This document shows positions 31,489-43,381 of a stretch of DNA of 64,000 bases, in pieces. Each line of letters opens with the position of its first letter. The stretch's first letter is position 1. This stretch comes from Phytophthora hibernalis (lineage: Eukaryota > Oomycota > Peronosporomycetes > Peronosporales > Peronosporaceae): positions 434,001-498,000 of the forward strand of contig JAAKBF010000247.1 of NCBI GenBank assembly GCA_012656075.1. The letters run 5' to 3'. The notes under the pieces were generated by a model. The model saw only the letters and a program-made list of their open reading frames with translations, was not told where the DNA came from and did not search any database. The position numbers were made by a program, and so were the translations under genes.

Positions 31489-33424
31489 CTAATCACTGTC
31501 ACTGTCGCTGATCACTGGGCTAGCACTGCCGTCGTTTTGTGGAACGGGGCTATCACTGCCATCGTTTTTGCCAACAGCAGGGCTGCTCGATATTTTGGGT
31601 GGGCTTTCAGGGAGGTGTGTTTGCCTTGTTTTCCTCATCATCAGAGACAGGCGATGACCGCTTCTCTCCTGCCCGTCGGCGCTTGAACTCACGCACACTC
31701 TCATCGTCATCAAGCTGGTCATCGTAGATTCCTCCGCACTCGAATAGGTCCTGGGTACGACGGTCTGATTCACCTTCTGAGTAATCCCGACGGTAGACAA
31801 CAGCTCCGTGTCGACGTTTTTCCTCTCCCGTTACCTACGCACAAGAATGCAGGCTATCGTCAGAACAACTGCCACGCTGTTTCCCCAGCGCATGAACACG
31901 TATTCATACCTTCGTCTTCTTCAGCTGGATGCGGTTCAGAACGTCACTGTACGTGAAATGGTTGGACTCCGGGTCTAGCATGAACATAACATGCTGGGTC
32001 TCCCTCTGTAGAAACGAACACCAACAAACAGAAAAAAATGAATCAATGTGAGCACAACACTTTCAGCTGAAACAGAACCAACATTCGCCAACGTACACTC
32101 TCAAGCGACTCCACAGACATAAGATACTCTCGGAGATACGAGAATTTCTCGCGATCGCTGCTGTCCTGTGCGAGAAAAACAATTCACCATTAGTTTATGC
32201 CGCGGTGCTTTGGTGCATTCATAACAAGACTGTACCTCTTCTTCTGCCGATGCGTTGGGCAGCAGGATAGAGCCCTGAATAAGCTCCTTGCCAGCTTGGA
32301 TCTTCTTGTTTACGCCGCACAGCAGTGCACGGTCCTCGCGGCTTGTGATTCCCTTGCTCTTGACATCTTCGGAAGGGAGAATATCGTACGACTGCATTTC
32401 CACAAAAGTCAGCATCCTTTCAACTTGTGCCTCAACGCATAACAAAACTGCACCGCGAGCAGACGTACCAGAATGGCGTACTTGTTGGCAGACAGGAGCT
32501 GGTCGGGGAAGACATCCCACGTTTTGGCGATTTTTTCTCTTGTTGTGCGGGTGCACCAGCAACTTGGGGTCGTTGATGTCGCGGAAGGATGCTTCGGCGC
32601 GGTCCTCCAACGTGATGGACACAACCTCAGCCAGGGCGTTCTCTGTGCCCTCGCGCAGTGCACTCTGAATTTCCGCCTCGCTCTTGAATTTGTGCACGGA
32701 ATCGTACAAATCGTTGCCCATGTACTCCGTGCGTCGCAGCCAGGAGACCGTCGGGCGCGCCTTGGATCGGCCCTTGGTGCCCACATGGTCCTCCTTCATC
32801 ATCAGCGCCTGCTCGTCGCCAACCTCCAGCGGCTCGGGCTCCGCCGGGGCTGCAAAACATCATCAGCACAAACCTTTACATTCTAACTCGCAGCTAAAAC
32901 CCCTACCTTCATATTTGGCCGGATCGATCAGGTCGATGGTCAGTCCAAGGTTCGGCTCCTCGTGGATCTCGTACGTGTAGTCCATTTCGAGCGTGTTGGG
33001 CTTGTACTTGATGAGACTGTGCACATAGAAAATCATCAGTAACTCCCCTTCTCCATATACAACTCCTAACTGCCGCACCGTTCCCGTTCGTGCGGGTACT
33101 TGACAAACTTGGTGTCGAACGGGATGTCCGGCAGCGAGTTGCGGAACTCGAGACTGGCCAGGAACTCCGACTGTTTGCCCAGCAGCGCGCGTCTCTTGGC
33201 CTGCGCGTGGCTCTCCAGGATCATGCGTGTGTGGTCGCGCCGCGCCTGAGCTTGTCCTCCTTGTACTTGGCCACCTTCTTGCGCTCCAACTCGTAGCGCG
33301 CGCTCATCGGGCGTGGCGTTGGCTCCAGGGGAGCACGTCTCTTGCGCGCCTCGTCCTCCTCGCGACTGCGGCCATTGCTCTTGCCGGCCGCCGCGCCGTT
33401 GGCCTCCGTCTTCACCTCCGCCAT
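31489..33424 (-). CDS. PAF1: PAF1, RNA polymerase II-associated factor 1, three frame breaks
   Basis: Core subunit of the PAF1 elongation complex, which couples transcription to H2B ubiquitination and H3 methylation. Seven exons: 33424-33079, 33016-32907, 32849-32469, 32391-32236, 32165-32097, 32005-31910 and 31834-31489; about 500 residues. NSLPDIPFDTKFVKYP, then LIKYKPNTLEMDY and LGLTIDLIDP are diagnostic, followed by WLRRTEYM, DVFPDQLLSANKY and the VVYRRDYS block. It ends in a Ser/Asp tail (SDSDSD). The N-terminus carries a basic, Ala/Glu-rich extension. Breaks near 33236 (base missing), T6 32531-32536 (one too many) and GGG 31610-31612 (one too many). It is divergent from the membrane/ankyrin gene, 203 bp between starts. 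Confidence 0.9.
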
Positions 33425-33627
33425 CGCTCGTCTTTTGCTCACAACAAACACTCCCCCTGTAATATAGCTATCTTACTCATGCGCACGTCCATTGGTCAAA
33501 AGATTCCGCATGTTCTCGTAACAAGGAGCCTAACCTAATCCAAATGGATTATTTTCGAATCAACCTTATTTTCGGAGTTTATTTTCGGATCGGCACTTCA
33601 ACGTGCTGCAGTTTGGCAAGTCGCATG

Positions 33628-34824
33628 AAGCAGCTGCTGATCCTGGTGGCGCAGCACCCGCTCAAAGTCGGGTCCGTGGTGCTGCTGCTCAGCGCCTTCT
33701 ATAGTTTCGCGCGCATCCTGGTGCTGCAGTACGTGGTGGGTGCCGTGCAAGACGCGATCGTGCGCTACCCGAAGAACTTCCCACACGTTTTCTTCCTCCC
33801 GCTTTTCACGTGTCGCTGGCGGTGGCGACGGCTGCGGCGCTGTATCAGGACTATTGCTGCAGTCGTTTCTGGAGATCCTCCACGTCCACGCAGCTCTGGA
33901 AGCACGTGCTGCCGCTGCCACTCACACTACACCCTGGCAAGTGGAGTCGACTGGTTGGCATCCCTTTGTACGCGTTCTTCATTGCAGTCGTGGAGGCTGT
34001 GCTGGTGTTCAGAGATCCTGCCATGGAAAGCGTGGCAAAGATGTTCGCTAGAGGATTTTTGCAGCCGTCTCCAGAGGAGGAGCAAATGTTGATGCCAAAG
34101 CACGATGAAGGCGTGCTTTTCCAGGATCAAGCGGATATGGCCTGGAAAATACTAACAGGAGGTGCAGCAGCTCAGAAGCCATCGGCGCGTACGTTTTCGT
34201 ACATACGCCTGCCCGTTGAGATCTTGCTGGCTGCGGCTGTTTGTGTAAGCTTCGCTCTTGCGCGGTTCTTTCGAGAGCCTCAACACGGTACGCCGTCGCT
34301 GTTACAGATGGGTGTGTTCTGGCTAGCTTATGCTTGTTATTGGACTGCTTAGATGGAGATGAACTGCGTGAAGCTGTGAGAAACAATGACATTCTAGGAG
34401 TGAAGCTACTTCTTGCTCGAGGATGGACCCGGATGCTTGCTCTGGTGACGGCACGACTGCACTGCACGTCTGTGGGCAGCAAGCAATTGACAGGGCTGCA
34501 CAGGTCCTTCTTGAGCACGGAGCAGACGCGAACGTAGCTGATCGTCTTGGATTTACGCCACTACATTGGGCTGTACAAATGCGCCGAGAAGAAGTGTCGA
34601 CTTCAAGCCGATTGGCGACGATTCGAATACTGCTGCACCACAGCGCAGACCCTCGCAAACCGGACTCAAACGGTACATCGCCGCTAGTAATTGCATCACG
34701 AAAGGAGAACGAGGCATCATTGGGAGTGCTGAAGGAGTTCTTGCCTGAAGATGAAACTGGTGGAGAAGTAGAAACCACTGAAACGATAGACGACACCAAC
34801 AATGGACTTGGCAATTTCGAATAA
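33628..34824 (+). CDS. Membrane protein with C-terminal ankyrin repeats, three frame breaks
   Basis: Three frames join into one 399-residue product if one base is added at CCC 33798-33800, near 34338 and near 34422; the total is then exactly 400 codons. N-terminal half: hydrophobic helices (LLILVAQHPLKVGSVVLLLSAFY; then FHVSLAVATAAALY; then IPLYAFFIAVVEAVLVF and LLAAAVCVSFALARFF). C-terminal half: at least three ankyrin repeats (ELREAVRNNDILGVKLLL, GTTALHVCGQQ, GFTPLHWAV with HGADANVADR) and an acidic end. Alternatively these are two genes, but the ankyrin part has no start codon of its own before the second break. Function unknown; such proteins often act as membrane scaffolds. The stop lies 16 bp from the convergent HECT gene. 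Confidence 0.5.
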
Positions 34825-34840
34825 TTAGCAAAATTACCAC

Positions 34841-37702
34841 TCACCGACTACTAAATCCCGTGACATCCATCTCTATTACCTATCGTTTGCAACACAACAA
34901 CCATGACAAAGATCGTTAACTCAATGTGACCCGACATACGATACCGAAAAGCACGCACCATTGACAAAATCCGCTCTAACTCTGTCTTAGTAGGGTAGAG
35001 TGGCAGATCCAGCCTGAATCAGCAGGATAGTGGTAAAAAAAACGACCTGCAGAAACACGATTCAAAATGTGCACTCACCTGTTCAAACATGTACTTGCAT
35101 GGGGTAGTATCGTGTACACGGTTGAGATATCCTGCCCAAGCTGGATTGTAAAAAGTTGGATCTCGCCATCCATACCAGTCAGCCCCTGCAGAATGAAGGC
35201 GAAACGGGGTCAGAAGCAAAGTCACACAACACGTATCCAAGCCATAAAAATACCTTAAAGCCTTCAACAGGGACGCCGCTGGAACCGGTGACATACTGCA
35301 GCAATTTTCCGCGTTGATCTTGCGTGAACGACTCGATGATTTCCCAAAACCAGGCAACCAGCTCGAACTCGTGACTATTTTGTTCGTAGAATCGAACATC
35401 TGTGTGTAGTCTCCAGTCATTGACATCGATTTGGGGTAAACCAGAAAGGAGTAAGTCAAGTTCCTTGAAGTCGAAAACATGAAGAACTGAATCGCTGATG
35501 ACACTGCGCAGACCCTCCATGATACTCGAAATTTCCGCTCGAACACTGTCAAACAGATAGTACTGTGCCACTTTTGCAACGTAAAGCTGCTTGTTTCCAT
35601 CGTGAAGAATGACATCGGCGCCATTTGGAATAAGTTCTGCGCCTTCCACCGTGAAGTTCAAGCCAAGAGCATTTGTGTTATCATTTTCGAGGATCCACAT
35701 CATACTGGAATGCACCGTTTCGTCAAGCAGATACAGGTCTGACAGCTTGAGTGGCACGCCGAGAATGTGCTTCAGCAAAGGAACGGAAAGCCGCACGTTT
35801 AGAAGTAGGCCTTCAAGCAAAGCCTTTCCCAATAGTTTTCCGAAGAAGACATACATCTGTTATCATGAACATCAGCCACAGTTAGAACTACAGTATTTGT
35901 GATGATCAAAGAGGGAATTCTTTGGACATACCTGCAGCTGCTTCGTGCACTTCCCCGTTGCAGTTCGATTAATCCAGTATCCTTGATGCTCTGCTGAGCT
36001 GGTTAGCGTGAATAACCCTGGAGGTTCCGCAAAAAGCTGGCTGCAAACAAGATAAAGCCACTCCCGCAAAATGCCACCACCATCGACGCCAGCTTCGTCC
36101 ATAAAATCAACGCGTAAACGGCGATGCAGAGTTGCATCCGGCGCAGACATAAAGAGAGTCATTGACTGCTTCAACACCTTATCACGATGAATGCCTGCAA
36201 TTTTCGTCAGTTTAAGCTATCTGAAATGCGGCCAGAGAAACGTACGTATAGTGTGGTAGCCATCGACAATGGACGAGCAGAGCTTGAGTGAATACTGGTA
36301 AAACCATTGTGCTTTCTCGGAAAACGGCAAGTTCGAGACTCGCTAGGAGAAGCATTGGGCAAAACCCGTTAGACAAAAGCAAAAACCGAAAAGCGAAAAA
36401 GACTTTGACACCCAAAGCACCCGATCGACTGACTTACCATGATCGTTTTGGAGTATGGTCGTGACGAAGTCGAAAACTCCTCGGCCAAGCGCCAACGCAC
36501 AGTTCGTCTCCCCGAATGTGAGTCATCTCGCACGAATGCAGTGCCTGGGGTGAGCCAAGAAAGTTGTTTTCCACTACTGTCCGAAAAGATAACAGAGGAA
36601 ACAGACATTCTCGAGGATCCAGGAACCTGACGAGGGTGTCGCTTTTCCCATTCCTGAAAATCAATCTCCCTTATGATGGCGCTGCATAAAGCCTCACTCT
36701 CCTGGAGAGCTTCAAAAGGAACGTTTACCTGCAAGGTGAATAGTGCATAACATTAGCGATACATAGCATCGGCCCCACAACTCTTCACCCCTTACCCAGC
36801 GCACATGCTGCCCTCCAATACAACGTTTCCACTGATGCCGCTCGCGTGCAACTAACTGGCGGTCTGTCAAGTCTCCGTTAGGAAAAGCATTCAGACCTCG
36901 AATCCAAGCAGCACGAGGGGAGGATATGAGGAGGTAATTGGAGGCTGAACGCTGGCTGATTTCACCTTGTGGAGCACTCAGTACGGAAGCACTCGTATCT
37001 TGCTGTCGACTTCGGATCATCTTCAGCTCTGCAATACACGATTAGATCAGACAGGTAAACCGTGACATACAAATTTCAGCTTCTTCAAACCTTCAGCCGT
37101 AGTACCGCACAACACACAGTCTGTCTGCGAGAACTCATTGGTGTGGTAGCAGATCTCGCATCTCCATCCAGCATTTCTACTTAAAAATACCACGACACCG
37201 GAAAAATGTAAACCCTCGATCCCACCCCACACCTGCTACCCCAAAAGACGCACGGTCGTTCGATGAAGGCGCGGTGACGCGACCGCCGAGTCGAGCTCGT
37301 GCAACACTCCATACAGGCTTTCCACGTCAAGCAGACCGTGATAAGCACGAGGCCCAGTCCAATGCCGACGCCGATGATGACCGTCTTGGAGCTGCTGCTT
37401 CCGTCCGAGCTGTCCTTGTCATCGTTGTGGCTGTAGCTCCCGTCTGTCCATCAGTCCACACAATCAGCACCAACCTCACCTCAATATCCCTCATTGCACG
37501 TACAATGATAATTGTAGTCGGTCGAGTTGGAGTACGTGCCGTCCAGAATGGGCATCAGGACGCGCTCCGTCTCGTCCTCGCGTTGCGTGGTTCTCCTAAG
37601 CTGTGGCTCGGCGTTTGCGTCCATTGCAGTTGCTGTACTCAGTACACACAGCCAACTGGCGACTAGAACAAACGTCCAGTGTCGCCGTGTTGCGCTCGTC
37701 AT
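34841..37702 (-). CDS. Membrane-anchored HECT ubiquitin ligase with RanBP2-type zinc finger
   Basis: Eleven exons in perfect phase, no frame break: 37702-37504, 37443-37254, 37176-37071, 37026-36796, 36728-36438, 36342-36246, 36194-35932, 35856-35254, 35185-35079, 35013-34959, 34879-34841; 726 residues. A signal peptide (about 1-27) is followed by a short lumenal stretch, one membrane helix (about 88-108; TVIIGVGIGLGLVLITV), a RanBP2-type zinc finger (about 132-153; WRCEIC then CVLC), a linker, and a C-terminal HECT domain (about 375-726; VDGGGILREW, FGKLLGKAL, FTI, catalytic Cys693 in STCLN, LDLPLYPTK, terminal GF). Expected to transfer ubiquitin to membrane or lumen-proximal substrates; the finger may bind ubiquitin. 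The join from membrane helix to finger uses donor CC|GTGCGT at 37253. An ATG at 37822 could extend the N-terminus. Confidence 0.82.
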
Positions 37703-38374
37703 CGCTGCGACCACGGAGGCGTCCGTTGCTCCTCTTGGTCGACACATTTCGGCCGCTCTCCGACCGCGTGTCAAGCTTCCTGCAGTGTCCTCTGCTGGCG
37801 CATCGACGGTCTGCTGGCGCATATACAGTCGACTGGCCGATTGCGGAAATGGAGTGTCGCGACGAGTTTTCGGCCAATCGCGGCGTCAACAGCACATACA
37901 AAAGGCAAGATGATAACGCATCGGATTTTCACGCGTTTCTTGACTCGTGAAAGGACAAAAGTCCGCTCTCAACGTTGGACTCGACAAATCCGGGCGGCAA
38001 ATGTGCCGACACCAAGTCATGGTTCAACTTGAACCGCTCAAGCAGAGCTTTACATGTAGACACCATCAGCAAAAACTAATATTTACATTTTTTATATGTG
38101 CGTGACCTCGCAATGGCCTTCTTCAGGGTCGCCGCTGCTGATCGAACTGTGTTTATAATTTCAACAGTCGAACGCCGTCGGTCGTTGGGATATTGCCGCC
38201 TCCGCTGCGGCGGCCCGGCAACGACCCACGGCGCCCGTCTCGCATATCACTCACTCACATTCAATGGAAGCTCCATCTCCTTCTCTTTTGGTAGCCACGC
38301 TTCGATGAATTCATTCTCCACCTCTCCCGTGGTGCAGTCTCTCCTTCGGTCGGAGAGCGCATGGGGTCGGAAGC
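37703..38374. other. Intergenic, nothing coding recognised
   Basis: A 672-bp gap upstream of the HECT gene and downstream of the PX membrane gene. It holds a perfect 15-bp palindrome GGTTCAACTTGAACC at 38021-38035. The part next to 37702 may still be coding if translation begins at 37822. Confidence 0.5.
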
Positions 38375-39700
38375 CTAGTAGGCCTGGCAGAACTGACGCA
38401 AACTTCCCGTGGTGGCAAGCACCGGGTCCGAGCGCACAGTGTCGATGAATGTCTGGAGACGCGTGCGGCGGGCGTTAAGTACGTGGTCTGTAAGCTCGGG
38501 CTGCACGAACAGCACGGCGCCGCTCGACAGGTGTGGCACCTTCACGCCGCGGGACGCCTTCTTGGCCTTGACCTCCTTCTTCAGCTCGCGCTCGAGCTGC
38601 TTGAACTCGTCAAACGTTGCAGTCACGTCCCACATGATCACGGGATTCATGTGCTTCTCCTGGGCGGCCGACTGGGTACCGCAGTCTACGCGCACAACGT
38701 AGATGTCGCGGGGCTTGCGCTTCCCAGGCACTGTCTGCACGAACGCCTTGCCCACACGAATGTTCGCTTCACTCAGGTCCATGTCGATGCGGCGGCGCAT
38801 ATCGCCGGGCACCACATTGACCAGGAGGCGATTCCGGTTGAGGTGCGCCAGCACACGACGTCGGGCAGTCGGGGCCTGCAGCTCCTTTCTCTTGGAAGCC
38901 GTCGCCTCGTCTACCTTGTCTACATGGGTGGACTTGGACGCGATAGTTGCGCTGTCAACGCGGAGCAATGGGAGCGTCGGAGCAGCAGTAGCTGCCACTG
39001 GCTTAGTAGTGTGGTAGTTCATGGACAGCATGGCACATCCCGTGAAGGTGTAGAACGTGATGAGCGCGAACGCCGCGCCCTTGGCCAGCAACGCAAGCAT
39101 GAAGGCGAGGACGTTCCAGGCCAGGACACAGGCGACGTAGCTGGCGAGCAAGAGCGACGCGGCCGAGCTGAGGGTCACGTCCAAGTGCACGAGCGAGTCG
39201 TAGGCGCTCGTGAGCACGGCGAGGCGGACGCCTGGCAGGTGGAGCACAATCGTGGGCTTGGCGTTGTCGGAGCTCACGGCACGGGCGCGAGGCTTCATGG
39301 TGTCTGTAGGCTGCATGGCGGTCTCGAGGGTCTTCGCAATGGCGCGAAGGAGTCGTACGTTCAGCACTCGCAACTGAGCCCGAACGTTGGAGTCTGCAGA
39401 GTCACAGCAGGAGGCTTGGAAAGCTGCTGCGGCGCGGGATTCTTCTGGCTGCGTCTCCTTCCGCCCTGTTGATGGCTCTCCAGCGCTCTGGCCTGTTTTT
39501 CGGAGTGAGCGCAGGGAAAGACGTCGGCATAGCCGCAAAAATGACAAGCAAGTTGATGAGGAGCGGGTTGCAAGTCCCACTGTGGAACTGGCTTCTATAA
39601 CTTCAACCGCTTCGAAATCGAAGTTCGAGAGGATACCCAAGCGGACTTTGATGTGAGCCCTTGGTGGCGAGAGGAAGAGTGGGGCGTCAGAGCTCGACAT
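38375..39700 (-). CDS. PX-domain protein with two membrane segments
   Basis: Single-exon frame of 441 residues from ATG 39700 to 38375. A Ser/Arg-rich N-terminal third is followed by two hydrophobic stretches at about 175-215 (VTLSSAASLLLASYVACVLA and FMLALLAKGAAFALITFY), probably a membrane hairpin. A C-terminal PX-like domain spans about 315-441: RDIYVVRVDCG strand, TATFDEFKQLEREL, a basic loop before VPHLSSG, and ARRTRLQTFIDTV. Binding of phosphoinositides and lipid-organelle tethering are inferred. The classical RRYS motif is replaced by FDEF, so lipid specificity is uncertain. Confidence 0.65.
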   Translation of the reverse strand: MSSSDAPLFLSPPRAHIKVRLGILSNFDFEAVEVIEASSTVGLATRSSSTCLSFLRLCRRLSLRSLRKTGQSAGEPSTGRKETQPEESRAAAAFQASCCDSADSNVRAQLRVLNVRLLRAIAKTLETAMQPTDTMKPRARAVSSDNAKPTIVLHLPGVRLAVLTSAYDSLVHLDVTLSSAASLLLASYVACVLAWNVLAFMLALLAKGAAFALITFYTFTGCAMLSMNYHTTKPVAATAAPTLPLLRVDSATIASKSTHVDKVDEATASKRKELQAPTARRRVLAHLNRNRLLVNVVPGDMRRRIDMDLSEANIRVGKAFVQTVPGKRKPRDIYVVRVDCGTQSAAQEKHMNPVIMWDVTATFDEFKQLERELKKEVKAKKASRGVKVPHLSSGAVLFVQPELTDHVLNARRTRLQTFIDTVRSDPVLATTGSLRQFCQAY

Positions 39701-39909
39701 GTTTAGGCCTTATTTCGTGCCAACAGCGTACACGCTGATTAAGCAACTGCTGTGAGGCTCGCACGCAACAGCACCACCACCTGGATTCTCCACCCCTCCA
39801 CATGGTATTTGCGAGCATGGGCTCCGGTTGCTCGTCGGATAGTGTCTTGAACTGCAAAACCAACACTCGAGTACATTCCATGAAACATTTCCATTTTGGC
39901 TTGACTTTC

Positions 39910-42900
39910 CTACTTGAGCCGCTGTGCCGTGGCGGCCAGGAGCTGGCTTGTGAACTCCATGTCGGCAGTGCGGACCGTCAGGTCGACGAAGCCACCGCTT
40001 CGGATCTTCACGTGGAGCAATCCTACGTGCTCCGAGTTCACCAGACGACAGGCAGCAATCGCTTCGTTGGCTGGAGAGTACGACAATAACAATATTAGAC
40101 CTCAGCAACGCAGCGCAGATAAAGAGCTACGCGACGTACTGGTTGGGATGGCTTCAACAGTGTGCACGTTGAACAGGTGCATGCGGCCCATGAAATCCTC
40201 GAGCGTGCGGATGCCGCTCGGGTTCACCTTTGTCTTCTGCTCGCACGGGCACGCGCCCCAACGGCCACCGAAGTCCTGCGTGGTGATCTGCCACGGCTCC
40301 AGCTGCCGTCCGTTGTACTGGAAAACGCTGGTGTTGCTGCTACTGCCACCCAGCATATCCAAACCATTGGCACTCTTGCCAAGCTCAACGGTAGCTTCAT
40401 ATACAAACAAAACAATTAGCAACCATCCGTCATCACGATGCACCAGAAACCTTTCCTGACGTACCGTTCATGCTTGAACCGAGTCCAGACATGTCGAACG
40501 GATCCAAAGATGCAGAGGGTGCCGGCGAGCTGGCCTCGCGTGCTGGTGCTGGCGCTAGCGGTGAGCCCATGCCAAACGGGTCTGCGTTCATAATCGGCTG
40601 CTGTTGTGGGGGCGGTTGCTGGAACATGCCTACGTTTTGCGGGGCTGCGGGTGCGTCGAACGAAATGTCGAGCAAGTCCATTTCGACCTTCGGCTGTTGC
40701 GGAGGGGTACTTGCTCCACCGGTGCTTGAGGTTGAGGCGGCTGCTGCTGCTGCTGTTGCTGCTCGTTGCGGTTCGATGAGCGCTTCGATGACGAGCGGGC
40801 TGGACGGCGGCTGGAGTTGAGGGTCGAACGCGTGCTTGACCCTACGACGAACGCCAGGCATCGGTGCTGGGGCACCAGGAATGCCACCAAAATCGCGGAA
40901 GCCAGAATCTGTCGCTCGTCAACGCTGCCATTGGATTCGTCCTCGCTCGTAGGCTCACCGTTATCGTAGTTGTTGGTGGGCGCGCCGTACTCCGGCTGCG
41001 GTGGCTGCTGAGGCGGCTGAGCACCATAGGCGGGTTGACCGCCGTATCCACCCTGGCCGCCATAAGCATTTTGACCGCCGTATGCAGCCTGACCGCCCGC
41101 AGCTCCCTGGTTGTAAGGGTCGGATGGATAACCCCAGGAGCGCCGGCTCCGGGAGCTCCAGGTGCAGCATTATCGGGCGTGTTGAGACCAGTAGGGCCCC
41201 ACACGTTCTTGACCACGCCACGCTTTCCAGCGCCAAACCCTCCAGTAGGATCAGGGCCGCCAGAATTGCCCAAACCGGGCATACCACCCTGTCCACCATT
41301 GCCACCCCACTTGTTGGCACCAAAAGCGCCTTGCTGGTCCGCAGGAGGGAGTTTGGTCGGATACGGAATCTCAGGCTTCTTGTAGGCCTCGAAGTTCAGA
41401 CGGTTCGCGTCACCACCATTGCGACGGTGGCCGTAGCTTTCATCCTCGTCGTCCGAGTCCTCAGGCGGGTCGTAGAGCGGTGCTCCCTGAGCCGCCGCCT
41501 TCTCGACAAAACTGGTAAGGAACGGAAGGTTGGGGTCCACGTCAATGTCTTCGCAGCTTGCATCTTCCGGGAAGACCTCATTCATGAGGGAGAAGTTCTT
41601 GGTAAGAGCAAGGTACTCAAAGCAGCGTTGCTGCAGGTCCGTGCTGCGACTGGTCTTGTACTTATCCATCATGGCGTCGGCCACATCGATAGTGTGTCCC
41701 ATCTGCGCCGTGATCTTGGTCACGGCCGAAAGCACGTAGCCACGAGTAGTGTCTTCCTGGTCGAAAGGACGGTCAACAAGCTCCACAAGCCGCTCGCATA
41801 TCTCTTCCAGCTCCATAGCATCGGACAGGTAGCCGTACTCACCAAGGACCCAGGACATAGTGCACACCAGAATGTCTGGCAGCACAGGGCGCTCTAGCAG
41901 TTCCAGGTAAGTGTCAACAGCATCACGACGAAGCTCCATGTCCTGGTCTTCATCTTCACCACTTCCCTCAGCAATCAGACGCAGTAAGTTGTGCCCCACC
42001 TCGGGGCGAACGAGGTCACCGCCCAGTTCGAACACGTTCGTCATGGTCTGGATGTACCAAGCATTGCTAGGCGCATAACGCTCGGCGCATTGCGTAATAC
42101 GCGACACAAGTTCCGTACGCAGGAAGACGTCCGAAGCCTCGCGAAGGAACTGCGTGAGCTTGTCAGAAATGAACTCTACGTTGACGGGGTTCGTCATGCG
42201 GTACAGAAGATCGAGTGTCTTGCGCTTGAGCGTCTCATCCGGGTCCTCCAGGCAGTCAATGACCGCCATTTGGTGAGCCGCAGCGTATCGCGGGTGGTCC
42301 TTCACGATAGCAGCAAGCCCCGTGACACCCAAGTACTTGAGGTTGTGGTTGTCGCTCGAGATGAAGCGCGAAATGCTAGCAGCAGCCGCATCCAGCAGCG
42401 TGCTGTTCGGGTAGATGGTAGTCACCGTCTGCACGCACTCGTAGATGATAGCGTAGCCCACATTGATGCCAGTGTCAGCACGACGCATGACATCGTGCAG
42501 CACCTCGTACATGCCTTCACTGGTCTGCTGGTCAGCCTGGCCCAGCAGCGCCAGGATCTTGAGCAGACGGATCTGGATCCACGGCGCCGGGATGCGGTGG
42601 TAGTCGAACTCACGAGGTAGACGGTGCTCCGTAATCTGCTTGAGAATGCTCACAAAGCTGGGCACGAGGTCCTTGTAGTCCGTGGGGTGGCCTCCGCCAG
42701 GTCGTGCAGGATGCAGAGCGTGGTTCCCATGACACTGGGGTCGCGGTCACACAGCGTGCGCCGCAGCGCGTCCCCGACATCGGTGACCGAATCCGGGTTG
42801 AGCTGGTGGAAACGATGGATGGCCATGACGGCCTTCTTGCGCACGAGCTCGGCGTCGTGGCGCAGTAGGTCCAGGATCATGGGCTGCACGGCCGGCACCA

Positions 42901-43339
42901 TCTCCACCGTCACGAGCTTGCACACAGCCATGAGCGCCGCACAGACCTCGAGGTGGTTGGAGCTCTGTAGGTCTCTCTGCAGTTGGTTGATGATCATGAA
43001 GCGGAACTCGTGCGTGGGGGACAGACACAGACTGCACGTGAGGTAGCCCACGCGCTTCTGCATGAGGTTGGTGCTGGCCGTCATCTCCACGGCCTTGATG
43101 TAGCCGAAGGACGCGTCGTGGCCCAGCATCTCCACGTACATGAGGCGGATGAGGAACTCGCGCTTGCGCTTGTTCACGAGGCTGCTGGACGTGCTGGACG
43201 ACGCCGTGACCTCGCTCAGCTTGCGCTTGAGCTGCGCCACCTCATGGATGATGATGCGGTCCTCCTCCTGCTTCGACTTGCTCTCGCCGATCGACTTGAC
43301 CAGCTCGAAGAACTCCTTGGACAGGTGCCCGCCCGACAT
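39910..43339 (-). CDS. AP4E1: AP-4 adaptor complex epsilon subunit, three frame breaks
   Basis: Large subunit of the AP-4 coat, which sorts cargo at the trans-Golgi network. Exons 43339-40465, 40394-40140 and 40070-39910; about 1097 residues, close to the animal protein. The adaptin trunk (about 20-560) has MLGHDASFGYIKAVEM, KRVGYLTCSL, CDRDPSVMG, RIPAPWIQIRLLKIL and YAPSNAWYIQTM, all epsilon-like. A Gly/Gln/Tyr/Pro-rich hinge follows (about 620-800; AYGGQNAYGGQGGYGG), then a linker with DPF motifs (DPFGM, DPFDM) that could bind accessory proteins, and the ear domain. Breaks at GGGG 42684-42687, CCCC 41132-41135 and AAAA 40889-40892 (plus strand) are each one base short. It shares a 233-bp promoter region with the WDR82 gene. 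Confidence 0.92.
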
Positions 43340-43381
43340 CTCGGTTTAGCTGACGTGGAGATCGCGGATTGAGGGGGTGTT

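Noticed and set aside
38483..39472. 329-codon open frame on the plus strand
   Set aside because: Antisense to the PX membrane protein, His/Gly/Arg-rich without domains.
41001..41897. 298-codon open frame on the plus strand
   Set aside because: Antisense to AP-4 epsilon, whose adaptin motifs are unmistakable.
4697..43339. Widespread pseudogenisation of the gene block
   Set aside because: Splice sites, catalytic residues and lengths are conserved and breaks are almost all in homopolymers, which fits sequencing error much better.
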